Assembly: GCA_036250195.1 (NCBI GenBank)
Contig: JAVHZZ010000003.1
Coordinates: 58,052,289 to 58,116,288 of the forward strand
Reading direction: 5' to 3'
Source of the DNA: Mixophyes australis
Lineage: Eukaryota; Chordata; Amphibia; Anura; Limnodynastidae
DNA: 64,000 nt
This document shows, piece by piece, positions 1 to 10,504 of the stretch. The number at the start of each line of letters is the position of its first letter. Within the stretch, counting starts at the first letter, position 1. Both the position numbers and the translations under genes were made by a program. The notes beneath the pieces are model-generated. The model ran no database searches. It had not been told where the DNA came from and worked only from the letters and a program-made list of their open reading frames with translations.

Positions 1-868
1 AATGTTACAATGCATTGTCCCTGGACTAGATCAGAATTACGTTCCATTATGACTGAATTCCCAGATCCTAGAAAGGAGTTGACTAAATGTCAGAAATTTG
101 TTAAAGACTTAGGAAATGCCCACAAACCAACCAATAAGGATTGGCGTGTAGTGTTGAGGGCGTGTCTTCCTCCCAATACTTACATACAAAAATTTATTAA
201 AGATTGTTTGTTGGAGGAAGATGACACCTTGACTGATGAGATTAACCAAAAAAATATAGAACAAATTGTCAAACACTTAGCCATCTATTTTCCAGTAGTG
301 GTAAATTGGAGTAAGATCTTCACCATTAAGCAAAAGGATAGTGAAACAGCAGCAGACTATTTTTCTAGGGCACTAGCATCAATGACACACTTTACCGGAG
401 TACCTAACATAAGAGGATCCACATCACAGGGAAGTAGCGGTAGGAGTGTTAATGGATGGTCTTAGGGAAAATTTAAAAACCAGAGTACAAACCTCATTAC
501 CTAATTGGAGAGGTATCACAGTAGACTCTCTTAGGGAGTCTGCTGTGGAACATGACAAAAATATCTTTAGAAAGAAAGAAGAGAAAGGTGATAGGTTGAT
601 GACGGTGAGTATTCAGGCTTTAGAAGGAATACACACACAACCACAAACATACCAAACATACAACTCAAGTAAAAAGGTAATGTTATGTTTTCGCTGTCAG
701 AAAGAGGGACACATAAGGAGATTCTGTCCAGAAGCAAGGAAAGAAACATCAAGGGGGGAATCATATAGGTATCCTCCACGGAGAAACATACATAGGCAAG
801 AGAACACACAGCTACCCGCGCATATTATAGCAGCAAATACTGCACGGGAAAATGACAGTCAGCGCTAG
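1..868 (+). pseudogene. gag: Endogenous retrovirus gag (3' part), frameshifted
   Basis: The window opens inside this gene: the frame is open from base 1, so the first methionine at 10 is probably internal. Frame 1 runs to a stop at 463-465 and looks like capsid. A second frame (446-868) carries the end of the protein. Somewhere around 400-445 an indel moves the coding frame from 1 to 2. The nucleocapsid part has one retroviral zinc knuckle of the form CX2CX4HX4C (CFRCQKEGH...FC, near 680-730), followed by a basic tail. The gene ends with TAG at 866-868, and the following pol is open in the same frame, which is the gamma/epsilon-retrovirus layout. Gag would form the virion core and bind genomic RNA. 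The shift means no full protein can be made from this copy. Identity as gag is secure from the knuckle and its position before pol; the exact lineage is not. Confidence 0.88.
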
Positions 869-3800
869 GGGTCAGGTCATACCTGTAATCTACAGCCAGT
901 GAGGTTAACTGAGAGTCAGAGAGAAGAACCAACAATGATAGTTGACATAGCTGGTAGGAAACAAACCTTTCTTGTAGATACAGGGGCGGCCCGATCTGTG
1001 ATAACCTCACCTTTCAATCTACAGGTGACCAGTAAAACCATTCCAGCTATGGGGGTAACGGGAAGAGTGTTACATTATCCTCTAACTAAACCTGCTGAAG
1101 TTACTATCGGGCCTCTGCATACCAAGCATTCATTTCTCTTGGCTGCGGTGGCTCCTACTAACTTGCTAGGGAGAGACTTGTTATGTAAAATGGGATGTGT
1201 CATATACTGTACTTCTCATGGTGTGTTCCTAGATATACCCGAGAGGGTCGCTCATAAGGTACAGGACATATTGGACACCCCTCAAAGGTTAATGTTACAC
1301 TCTACTGTTATAGAACACAGTCCATCTCAAGTAAAAGGGATGTTGCTGGAAATACCAGGTTCACTATGGACCAGAGATGGACAGGACACTGGACTGATGG
1401 CAAACGTAGCCCCTGTCATGGTCAATCTAAAAAGTGGTAGGATAGCTCCAAAAATCCCACAGTATCCATTAAAACCGGAGGTGGAACTAGGGGTATATCC
1501 CGTTATAGAGAGGCTGTTACAACAAGGGATTTTAATTCGTACAGCCAGTACAGCAAATAGTCCCATTTTCCCTGTGAAGAAGAGTGGGGGGAGGGGCTAT
1601 AGATTAGTCCAGGACTTAAGGGGAATTAACAAAGTTGTTGAGAGCCAATTCCCCGTAGTGCCGAATCCAGCTGTCATCCTCATGCAGATTCCACCGTCTG
1701 CTAGTCATTTTACTGTCATTGATCTATGTTCTGCTTTCTTCTCAGTCCCTCTTCACCCTGACTGCCAATACCTTTTTGCATTCTCCTACCGGGGAGTGCA
1801 ATACACATGGACCAGACTACTCCAGGGGTTCATTGACAGCCCCAGTATTTTCTCCCAAGCCTTACATGACTGTTTGCAATCCTTTCAACCCCACAATGGG
1901 TCTGTTCTAATTCAATATGTGGACGATTTGTTGCTGTGCTCTGATTCTTTTATGTCATGTTTACATGATACTAAATTGTTCTTGCTTCATCTTTCACAAA
2001 CAGGGCACAAGGTGGCAAAGGATAAATTACAGCCATGTCAGACTAAGGTAAAATACTTAGGACACTGCCTCACTAAGGGGCTAAGACACCTGACAACCGA
2101 CAGGAATGAGGCCATACAACACATGACTCTGCCGCAGAGCCAGAAGCAGATTCGTACTTTACTGGGGATGTGTGGATACTGTAGATCCTGGATCCCAGGT
2201 TTTTCTATTCTGACATTACCATTGCAGGAGCTAGTCTCTTCCTCAAAACCAGAACGTGTTGTACACACAGAAGAGTCAGAGCAAGCGTTCTTTAATCTTA
2301 AAGATAGTCTGACTAGAGCACCTGCATTGGGAATACCTGATTATGAAAAGCCTTTTGAGCTATTTTGTACAGAAGCTGATGGTTGTGCGGCAGGTGTCCT
2401 CGCACAGAAACATGGTAACACTAGCAGACCGGTAGCATACTACAGTGCACAATTAGACAATGTGGCAAGATCACGCCCAACAAGTGTAGCAGCAATGGCT
2501 CTTCTGGTAAGTAAGAGCGAGGACGTAGTATTAGGACATAATTCAACTATCTATACACCCCATGCTGTATCAGCTCTGTTAAATTCAGCCCAAACCAGAC
2601 ATGTTTCTTCAGCTAGATTCACCAAGTGGGAACTAGCCCTGATGGCACCCTCAAACATCACCATCAAATGATGTAGCACCTTAAATCCAGCTACATACCT
2701 TCCGTATGTGTCTCTGGAGACACAAAGGGTGGGAGGTGAGGAGACCCTGGTTGATGATGAGTTAGGCAAGAGTACTGACACGCATGACTGTATGGAACAC
2801 CTGAATCAAACCTTTACTGCAAGGCCCGACATACGTGACACCCCCTTAGAAAATGTAGATTTTACGTTTTATACAGATGGAAGTTGTCATAGACAGACAG
2901 AGACGGGAGAGCTATGTACTGGTTACGTTGTTGTAGACGATCAGGATGTGGTAGAAGCTGAACCCCTTGGTCCACCTCACTCAGCCCAGGTGGCGGAACT
3001 AGTAGCATTAAGGAGAGCGTGTGAGTTGGCAGAGGGTAAATCAGCCAATATATATATACTGACTCTAGGTACGCCTTCGGGGTAGTGCACGATTTTGGGG
3101 CCCTTTGGCGTCTTAGAAACTTTACGACAGCAGCAGGTACGCCAGTGGCACACTCACAACACATAAAAGGACTTCTGACAGCGATACAGTTACCCAGAAC
3201 AGTAGCCGTCATAAAGTGCAAAACCGATACCTTTGAAGAAGACCCAGTGTCATTGGGCAACAACAGGGCAGACAAAGCTGCTAAATGGGCAGCAGGGCAA
3301 CCTACGACTGTATCGACCGAGACTATGATGTTTTTTCAGACATTAGACATACAGAAATTAATTGAAATGCAAGATTTGTGTTCCCTGCAGGAAAAGGCGG
3401 TCTGGAAGGCGAAGGGATGTGGTCAAGAGTCCTCAGGACTCTGGAGGGATGGACAAGGTAAGCCTGTAGCTCCCCGAACATACTATCCAAGCCTGGCTGT
3501 AGCAGCACACGGTCTGACTCACCTGGGTAAAGAAGGTATGTGCAAACTGGTGAGAGCATACTGGTGTGCTCCTGGATTTTTCTCTCAGGCTGGTAAAAAA
3601 AGCAATGTCATGTCTTACTTGTTTAAGGAAAAATGTCGGGAAAACTATTCCAACTGAGCCATCTCACATCCCTCCTACAGACGGACCTTTTCAGGTAATA
3701 CAAATTGACTATATCCAATTACCACCGTGCAGGAATCTAAAGTATGTGTTAGTGTGTATTGATGTGTTTTCCGGTTGGGTAGAAGCATATCCGGCAGCCA

Positions 3801-4531
3801 CTAATACTGCTGTGTTCACTGCAAAGAAAATTGTACAAGACTTTGTATGTAGGTCCGGTATCCCTAGAATCATTGAAAGTGATAGGGGTACCCACTTTAC
3901 TGGTGATATCTTCCAAAACATGTGTAAACTCATGGGAATCAGTAGCAGACTTCACACCCCGTACCGACCACAAGCCAGTGGTAAGGTGGAGAGAGTAAAT
4001 GGTACTATAAAGAACAAGCTTGGTAAGGTAATGGCTGAAACTGGGTTGGCATGGCCAGAGGCTTTGCCATTGGTCCTCCATAGCATTCAGGCCACTCCTA
4101 GACCTCCTCTTAATCTGTCCCCCTTTGAGATACTGTTCGGACGACAGCCTCATTTGATCGTGAGTCCACAAGACGACTTAAAGTGTAATAATGAAGTGAC
4201 TGTACAATATCTTATAAGAATGAGTAGAAAGCTAAAACAACAACAACAAAAACTAAAAATGCTGTCACCTGGTATGCCAGAAACGAACTGTCATGATGTT
4301 GAACCTGGAGACTATGTTATGATCCGCAATTTCTTACGTTCAGGTTGTTTAACAGACTGTTGGGAAGGCCCGTACCAAGTGCTGCTGACCAGTACTACAT
4401 CACTGAAGGTTGCAGAAAAAGACACTTGGGTCCATTCCACCCACTGCAGGAGAGTCCATAATCCGGAGAAAGTGCAAGATAAAACTAAGACTGACGACAT
4501 AGATCTGTCACTTGTGAGTCTGTTCTGGTAG
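869..4531 (+). pseudogene. pol: Endogenous retrovirus pol (PR-RT-RNase H-IN), broken
   Basis: Follows gag in the same frame directly after the TAG at 866-868. Protease has the D-T-G active-site triad at 977-985. Reverse transcriptase follows, with LVQDLRGINK near 1600 and the YVDD catalytic box at 1916-1927. RNase H begins near 2860, with its first Asp at 2876-2878. Integrase has its HX3H half at 3508-3522, its CX2C half at 3611-3622, and a D,D(35)E core at 3707, 3881 and 3989. A GPY/F-like C-terminal module lies near 4350-4450. Breaks seen: an in-frame TGA at 2669-2671 (possible CpG decay), a frame change in a TA run near 3048-3060 at the third RNase H Asp motif, and a frame change at a 7-A run (3595-3601) inside the integrase zinc finger. 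Motif order and the LTR-adjacent context support class I (gamma/epsilon-like). Non-functional as read. Confidence 0.93.
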
Positions 4532-4594
4532 ACCTAAAACCTGCAGTTGATACACCTGAACCAGAGACGTTGCCCCAGAACTATCTTTCCAGCG

Positions 4595-6379
4595 ATGGAG
4601 GGGCGGTTTTTGTTTTTCTTTTGTTCCAGGATTTTCCTTGTTTTTACTCTTTCTAGGACATTCTATTTTTGTGAAGGAGGATGGAGGACGGAGGAAGGTT
4701 CTGGTAGTGATACGGATGAGATGGAGGCAGAGGAAAAGTTATTAGGATACTTAGAGCAGCCCATTATCAAGCTTGGCCCGGGGGTTATGAAAAGGTCTGC
4801 TAGCTCAGGAACTCGGAGGCAGTGTGAGGGGCTATTGTCTGATGAGTATTGTATCTGCAAATTTTGCGACTCCCTAGTTGAAGAGAGATGCATCCAACGA
4901 TGCCAGTCCCCCAGTACTCTGAATATAGGCGGGCATCCTTTGGAGGATTATCACTCCCTGGTGGGTAAGGTGCTAAACCAGACCGAGTGTTGGGTGTGAT
5001 CTCACGTGCCGCAAGGGCAGCATAATATAGGACTAGTGCCATTCCCTCTAAACATATCAGAAGTAATTGAGGGGTGGGAGGCCCATAGACGGGAGGTACA
5101 ATAACATAGGTCCCCTAGTCTGACGCTTCGACAATACTCCATAGGCAGATCTTTGCTGTGCCTAAACATATCTCATGCAAAGCGCCTGAAAAATTGGGAG
5201 GCTGACCCATCAGATCAGACAATGGCCCGCCACACTTATTTTAGAGGGAGACTCACAAGGTCACTAATAGGCAGGAATGTTGATGGAAGTCACAAATTAG
5301 GGCGTATAACCAAACATAAGAAGGTATCCATTGGAAAAGTCTCTACAGATAAATGTAAAAATGTCATTAATGCCGACACGTGTCTAGAGCAAATGGAGAC
5401 ACTAGGCATCGGTAGTTTTATCAAAACTCTGTGTGATATAATTCATGGGCATACTGTTCCTTATGTTCTCCCGGATGATGTGTATTTTGTTTGTGGAAGG
5501 AAAGCTTATTCCTGGGTGACTCCGAGTTCCAAGGGCTTGTGTTTCTTAGCTAAACTGGTTCCTGAAATCATGACTATTACTCATGAAGAAATGGTTGGTA
5601 TTCACAAGACTACATCACCACCATACATACACACACAGTATGAACACCGTGGCAAGAGAAATATGATTCCTGGTGAGGAACCCATAGCTACAAAATTGAT
5701 TAGTGAAACTGCTGGTTTTCAAGTTATTGTTTCTCTAGATCTCACCAGGACCGCTCGGGGAACATTAAACTATAAATATATCCAAGACCTAGCTAAATTA
5801 ATAGATAATATCACCGAGATGTATGATGACACTTTCAGGTATACTGGGAGGGAGCTACAAGCGTACAAGAAGGAGTTGGTGCAACATAGACTGGTACTAA
5901 ATTATCTCACCTCTATTACTGGTGGGTATTGTGTGACACTGGTCACCCAGTTCGGTGTCAAATGTTGCACGTACATCACTAATAATACGGATGACCCTAA
6001 AGAGGTTATAGACCGGAAGATGGATGAACTTTTGCAGCTGAAATGGGAATTTCGAAAGAGCCATAATTCTTCGTTATATGAGGTCGGGAAAAAGGTGGCG
6101 GGTTGGTTCTCGTGGTTGAACCCTGTGAAATGGTTCTCCAGTCTGGGGAAGTGGGTACAGGAAATGGTTGCTAGTGTAGGTAAGCTCCTTCTCCTTATAC
6201 TGGGTGTCATCTTAGCAATTGGTTTAGTTGTCAAATGTGTTCCTACTGTGTTGAAGTGTGGAAAAAGGTCTCATAGGAGTAACACTGAGAAAGAGACTGA
6301 AAGGGTGGTACCAGATACCGAGATCATGGTCTGTGAAGAAGTATTGTACAATCCTGAACTTGAAACGGTGATTGGGTGA
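4595..6379 (+). pseudogene. env: Endogenous retrovirus env (SU-TM), two in-frame stops
   Basis: The frame is open from 4547, but the ATG at 4595 is the better start because a hydrophobic signal-peptide-like stretch (FLFFFCSRIFLVF) follows at once. The surface-unit part is interrupted by TGA at 4997-4999 and TAA at 5102-5104; the same frame then stays open to the TGA at 6377-6379. A furin-type site, R-G-K-R, lies at 5648-5659 and divides SU from TM. The TM part has a helical heptad-like region near 5700-5930, a Cys...CysCys motif at 5928-5966, and one membrane-spanning segment near 6183-6250 followed by a charged cytoplasmic tail. The CX(n)CC spacing is ten residues, not the usual six of gamma envelopes. 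The role would be receptor binding and membrane fusion; the stops block a complete product here. The TM half alone is a 408-codon open frame, but nothing shows it is expressed. Confidence 0.87.
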
Positions 6380-6395
6380 TAGTTTGTTACACTAT

Positions 6396-6408
6396 CAAAG
6401 GGTGGAGC
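6396..6408 (+). other. Candidate polypurine tract
   Basis: A short purine-rich run (caaagggtggagc) directly abuts the proposed LTR start at 6409. Its position between the env stop and the LTR fits the plus-strand primer of reverse transcription. It is shorter and less pure than typical tracts, so this is inference from position. Confidence 0.55.
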
Positions 6409-7018
6409 TGTCGAAGTCAGCAAATTGGATAAAGTCATTCTTAAAGTCGAGCAAACTTGGTTGTCTTTGTCTGAAAAGATGCGTATGGTACGCTACAACG
6501 TACAAGGGCACGCTACGGCGTTAAAGGGCGTACGCAGCCACTACATGTGGCAGCAACAATATTTGGTCTTTTACCATACTTTCGCACAAACACGCATACT
6601 TATAAAATAGTACACATTAATTGTAGTTGCAACACATAGTCAGTTATGTCGAAATATAGTAGTATTTATGTGTTATATTAAAGTTACATGCATATTAGTG
6701 AAATATACGGAACAGGTTGAAGGAATCATATCATGAGTAGTATCATAATAAACCTCTTTACATTTCCTACTGTTTGGTTCACTTTGCGAAGAAATCGCAG
6801 AGTGCATACACAAGTTATGAATGATAGGGAATTGTGAACTACTTAAGACTAAGGAATCTTGGCGGTAAGAGCCGAGCATACCCCCTGGAGAGGTGACCCC
6901 CTCCTTTGGATTCCTTAGGATGAACTAGCCAATGATTGACAACCCTTGGACCTTCCTGAGACCTGGACCAATAGATGCAAGCTATACCATCTTCATTGTA
7001 TTACTGTATTTCTGTGTG

Positions 7019-7026
7019 TATATAAG
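7019..7026 (+). promoter_or_regulatory. LTR TATA box
   Basis: TATATAAG inside the LTR, about 50 bp after an accaat (CCAAT-like) motif at 6967. Transcription would start near 7050 and run rightward, antisense to SNTG2. Confidence 0.6.
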
Positions 7027-7168
7027 CAGCAGCTTCACATCTAGTGTTAAGACATCTTATCCCCAGACTTCAGGATTGAATGACTGCACACTGGATCCAG
7101 AGCGCCTGCGATAAGTAACGGCTGTATTTATTATCACTTCGCTTGAACATATTATTCTACTATTTGCG

Positions 7169-7174
7169 AATAAA
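7169..7174 (+). terminator. LTR polyadenylation signal
   Basis: AATAAA about 145 bp after the TATA box, followed by a T/G-rich stretch (ctttgtgcattgg), as at an R/U5 boundary. Confidence 0.6.
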
Positions 7175-7230
7175 TCTTTGTGCATTGGAAACACAAATCG
7201 AGGTTCAACAATCGTTATTGGTTAGCGACA

Positions 7231-8624
7231 ATACGCACATAACAGTGTGATACTGTATGCAGGTCATTTGCTGAATGAAGATGATTTTTTGGTAATTTTA
7301 AAAACTTATGGCCTAACTGATTTAATGAAATTGAGATCAACCAGGCACATTGTACATATTACATTATCCATTGTGGAACCTCATTGGTGAATGGGTCAGA
7401 GAGAACAAGAGGCCAGAAAGAGTGATAGATGTTTTAGATGTACTAAGTATGTACATTTTAAATCACCATAAAGATCAATGTCTTTGGATATTTGGATCAT
7501 GGACCATATGTAGGACACAAAATGTAAAATATGTCACTGTGGGACCTTTTATTCATTGTTTCTAAATCTCCTTTAAATATATAATATTTTAGGTTTATAA
7601 TAAAGTAAATAAACCATCAGATGGATTTGTATTAAGAGTGTTATAATAAAATAGTGCAACTCAGCAATGGATCTTAGTGACCTAGAAAATGATGTCCCGG
7701 TCTCTCAGTCACTTTGCTTGATTTATTTATTCTCACACGGCCACTGGGTCAAACTGGAGTGTGAAATCCTGCTGTTATCAATCTTGTAATACATGACATA
7801 TAGCTCTAATAGTTCAATATTAATAGTGTGTACTTTAGACTTGTAGTATTTGACAATGTTTTTTTCAGGTACAAAGGAGTACTGAATTACACGTTTTACA
7901 TTATGAAAACAATATATGAGACTACTGTGGATGCCAATCTTTTTTATATGTCTCATATTAAGAAAGGCAATAACATGCTAGCAGATATATAGAGAAATGT
8001 GAATGAAAAATTGCACATAGTTTGATGTGGTGTTAAAGGGCACACTTTGTGGGAAAAAAATTGGAACAAAAACATTATTAATATTTTAGAAAACCATACT
8101 CAATAATTATATCCTATTGATTAAATTTAGTTAAAGTATCAGTTCCAGGTCAAAATGTTATGTATATATTTAGCCTTTAATAAAAATATTCACAGATAAA
8201 TCATGGGAATAGCAATGGGAACTAATACTGCACCAACTTTTAGGTTGTGGATAACCTCTAAACCTCAGTCAATAGCAGATAACAAAATCATATCTTGAAA
8301 AGTGAATGCATAGTCCAAGTATCACCAAATACTATAGAATTGAACCTTGTGTGTCAGTTCATCAAGTAATTGCTGAAAAAAGATTTTCACAAATAAATTC
8401 TTGCATAATAAATTGTATTTTGTAGCATGCAGTTAGAAAGTAAAAGTAACAAAGAAAGCAAAATTTTAAAAGTAAAATGAAAGTAAAACATCATACTTTG
8501 GCAAAAAAATATTTTATCCATAATTTATTTCCACAGATATTTGGCAGTGCTTTCGCAATGAATGCATAGCAATAAAATGTTAATGTAAAAGAACACAAAT
8601 TAGTGCAAAATACTTACAACTTAC
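7231..8624. other. SNTG2 intron sequence, no gene seen
   Basis: AT-rich sequence between the retroviral LTR and the last visible SNTG2 exon. No coding frame with recognisable similarity, splice-flanked exon or clear repeat was seen. The next expected SNTG2 exon (end of the PDZ domain) was looked for here and not found, so it should lie left of the window. Confidence 0.6.
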
Positions 8625-8666
8625 CACTTCTTCATGAGATGCATTTTCAACATTAATTCCATTAAC
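8625..8666 (-). CDS. SNTG2: SNTG2 exon, PDZ domain (VNGINVENASHEEV)
   Basis: A 42-bp exon of 14 codons in phase 0 at both ends. On the minus strand it follows a caattgcag acceptor and ends at a GTAAGT donor. It encodes VNGINVENASHEEV, the strand and helix-2 segment of a PDZ domain that helps form the peptide-binding groove. The wording resembles gamma-2-syntrophin more than gamma-1, recalled from knowledge of the family. It is the most 3' exon visible; the rest of the PDZ domain, the second half of the split PH1, PH2 and the SU domain are not in this window. The exon is too short to stand out as an open frame and was found by joining splice sites. Confidence 0.9.
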
Positions 8667-8836
8667 CTGCAATTGAAAAGACTTGTATGTTTATAATAAT
8701 GGCACACGGTAGCTGTGGTTATTATACATGTATAGTAGGCAAATAAAAGCACAAAATGACCATAGTTTAGTAATAGTCTAGACTGAATAAATCTACAATA
8801 TATGCAATTGGATGACTGCATCTCCCTCTCCCTCCC

Positions 8837-8887
8837 CTCTTAATAATGTAGTAAATTGACAGTAATAAATGTAGGTTATTAAGAGGA
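8837..8887. repeat. Short inverted repeat
   Basis: The motif cctcttaata near 8837 returns as ttattaagagg near 8877, giving a roughly 10-bp stem around a 30-bp loop. It may be a very small foldback element or chance in AT-rich intron. Confidence 0.3.
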
Positions 8888-9052
8888 GGATGTTTTTAAG
8901 TAAGATTATAATAGTCAAAAGTATATAGATGCCATGCTCCTAAGCCAATTTCAGGATGTTAGTTGATCATGCAGAAATACCATCTACGTCACACAGACAG
9001 ACCATAATGTAATAACATCTATATAGTACCAAGATTTGTAAAGTGACATCAT

Positions 9053-9226
9053 GGGGTATATTTACTAAACTGCGGGTTTAAAAAGTGGAGATGTTGCCTA
9101 AATCAACCAATCAGATTCTAGCTGTCATGTTGTAGAATGTACTAAATAAATGATAAATAGAATCTGATTGGTTTATGTAGGCAACATCTCAACTTTTTCA
9201 AACCCGCAGCTTAGTACATATACCCC
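9053..9226. mobile_element. Palindromic MITE, family A copy 1
   Basis: Starts ggggtatatttactaa and ends with its near reverse complement. The arms (aaactgcgggtttaaaaagt... and ...actttttcaaacccgcag) fold over the whole 174 bp. The inner part repeats aaccaatcagattcta and its complement. Three more copies occur in the window (12519, 58442, 63653). Copies 2 and 4 are flanked by TA, which suggests a TA target site; this copy's flanks are less clear. It is non-coding and would depend on a transposase elsewhere. Confidence 0.85.
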
Positions 9227-9254
9227 TTAATATCATATAGACTCTTGCAGTAAG

Positions 9255-9390
9255 GTAGACTTTAGGTAAGTATTTATAGAATACTATTTCCATATTTTCA
9301 ACTGGTCAGTATTAATGATGATTCAGTTCCCAAAAACATATTTTTATTTGCAAATGAGATTAGAAGGAATATTTGTTTTTTTTACGTTTC
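9255..9390. repeat. Dispersed duplicate of 13389-13495
   Basis: Contains tttaggtaagtatttata, actatttccatattttcaac and tttgcaaatgagattagaag, all in the same order as at 13389-13495 in another SNTG2 intron. The spacing differs by a roughly 30-bp insertion or deletion. Origin unknown. Confidence 0.65.
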
Positions 9391-9927
9391 TGACTGTGTT
9401 GATAGCAAAGACACATTAAGTTAGAAAAATACAATGTGGTTAATCTTGGAGGAGTCATTAAATGGATTAAGATGTTGGCCAAATATACCTAATATACAGT
9501 GTTTTTATTGAAGAATTGTTCTTTAAATTATCAAATGTCAGTAGAAAATAAATTAAAACATGAATATACACGTTAACTAAATAATCACACTTATTTCATA
9601 AATTAAATTACTGCAATGTGGATTTGTCTAAAAATGTATTGCATTGGGCAGAGTTACTGAGAACTGACACAACTGAGAGAAACACATTGGTGAATACAGC
9701 AGTAAGACTACTAACTACGGAATATCACAACATTAATAATGATGATTTGGAATACATTAATTTTTTACAAAAATTCCACAATACATGTTTAATTATTTAG
9801 ACAATATGCACTTATTTTCTGCTCTTGCTTTTTGTTGCTATTTAACTGTTGTTCTGAATGAATGCTTAAAAGTTATAGTCATTATTTTACTGCATTATTA
9901 CATAATAATTATAAAATAGATGCCTAC

Positions 9928-9971
9928 CTGCATTACTGCATCGCCTGTGAACAATAGCCCACTCTGGTCAG
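9928..9971 (-). CDS. SNTG2: SNTG2 exon, PDZ domain (DQSGLLFTGDAVMQ)
   Basis: A 44-bp exon. On the minus strand the acceptor is a T-rich run ending ctcttcag, and the donor reads GTAGGC. The first two bases complete an alanine codon begun by the exon at 11833-11890, and the exon ends in phase 0, matching the next exon at 8625-8666. It encodes (A)DQSGLLFTGDAVMQ, the PDZ segment where the G-L-L/GD-A turn precedes the V-N-G strand. Reading across the junctions is uninterrupted, which makes chance very unlikely. Assignment to SNTG2 and not SNTG1 rests on ADQ.G.LF.GDAV.QVNG agreeing with the remembered gamma-2 sequence. Confidence 0.92.
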
Positions 9972-10159
9972 CTGAAGAGCAAAAAAAATCAACATATGTT
10001 CAGTAGTAAAATAAAAACAATATAAACTAATAAGAACAGTAATACATTACTTCTCTGAAGGAAAATCTACCGTGTTTTTCAAGTACATGATAATCTTACA
10101 AAATGCAATGTTGAGATTTGGAAAATTGTTTAACCTCTTTTTAAAGATCTCAATAAAAG

Positions 10160-10202
10160 GGCAATTAGTGGTGCTATATAAATAAATAAATAAATGATGA
10201 TG
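10160..10202 (+). repeat. SINE/LINE-type 3' tail fragment
   Basis: Reads ...ttagtggtgctatataaataaata... then gatgatgat, the same tail that ends the tRNA-headed SINEs and the L2-like LINE tails in this window. The head of the element is absent, so this is a 5'-truncated insertion. Confidence 0.7.
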
Positions 10203-10504
10203 ATATATCCATGTCAATGAATTGTATACAATTGTTGCAGCAAAACTAAATGTGTTTGTCTACTTTAATTTAAGTTTACTTTAACCCCTTCATCGATGAG
10301 GGGTGATGACCCCTGTGCTCATCAAAAATGATCAGCAGGCAATAAATAAATAAGGGTACAAAGGGTATCCCAATAGATTTTAAGTTAAACAGGCGCTGTA
10401 AAGTGCAAATCAAAGTGCAAAATATGGAAAATTTATACTTAGTAAACCAAATGGCAGCTCCCAAAACATTCAACACCTATCTGCAAGTGTCAACCTAACA
10501 GATA

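Larger units (their letters stand above)
6409..7230 (+). mobile_element. 3' LTR of the endogenous retrovirus
   Basis: The segment begins TGTCG and ends CGACA, a matched 5-bp inverted end pair, and is preceded by a purine tract. It is 822 bp long. U3 contains CG-rich motifs built on gtacgc/ctacg (6484-6535) and an inverted 10-bp pair (ctaaggaatc at 6849-6858, gattccttag at 6909-6918). A TATA box (7019-7026) and a polyadenylation signal (7169-7174) are spaced as expected for U3-R-U5. The 5' LTR is outside the window, so divergence dating is not possible here. An alternative reading with ends TGTTA (6385) and TAACA (7243) exists, but it has no purine tract before it. Confidence 0.75.

Noticed and set aside
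7350..7565. 71-codon frame after the retroviral LTR
   Set aside because: No similarity recognised, no splice context, AT-rich intron.
8837..8887. CRISPR-like or regulatory palindrome
   Set aside because: A single weak inverted repeat in intron sequence. No array exists anywhere in the window and the genome is eukaryotic.
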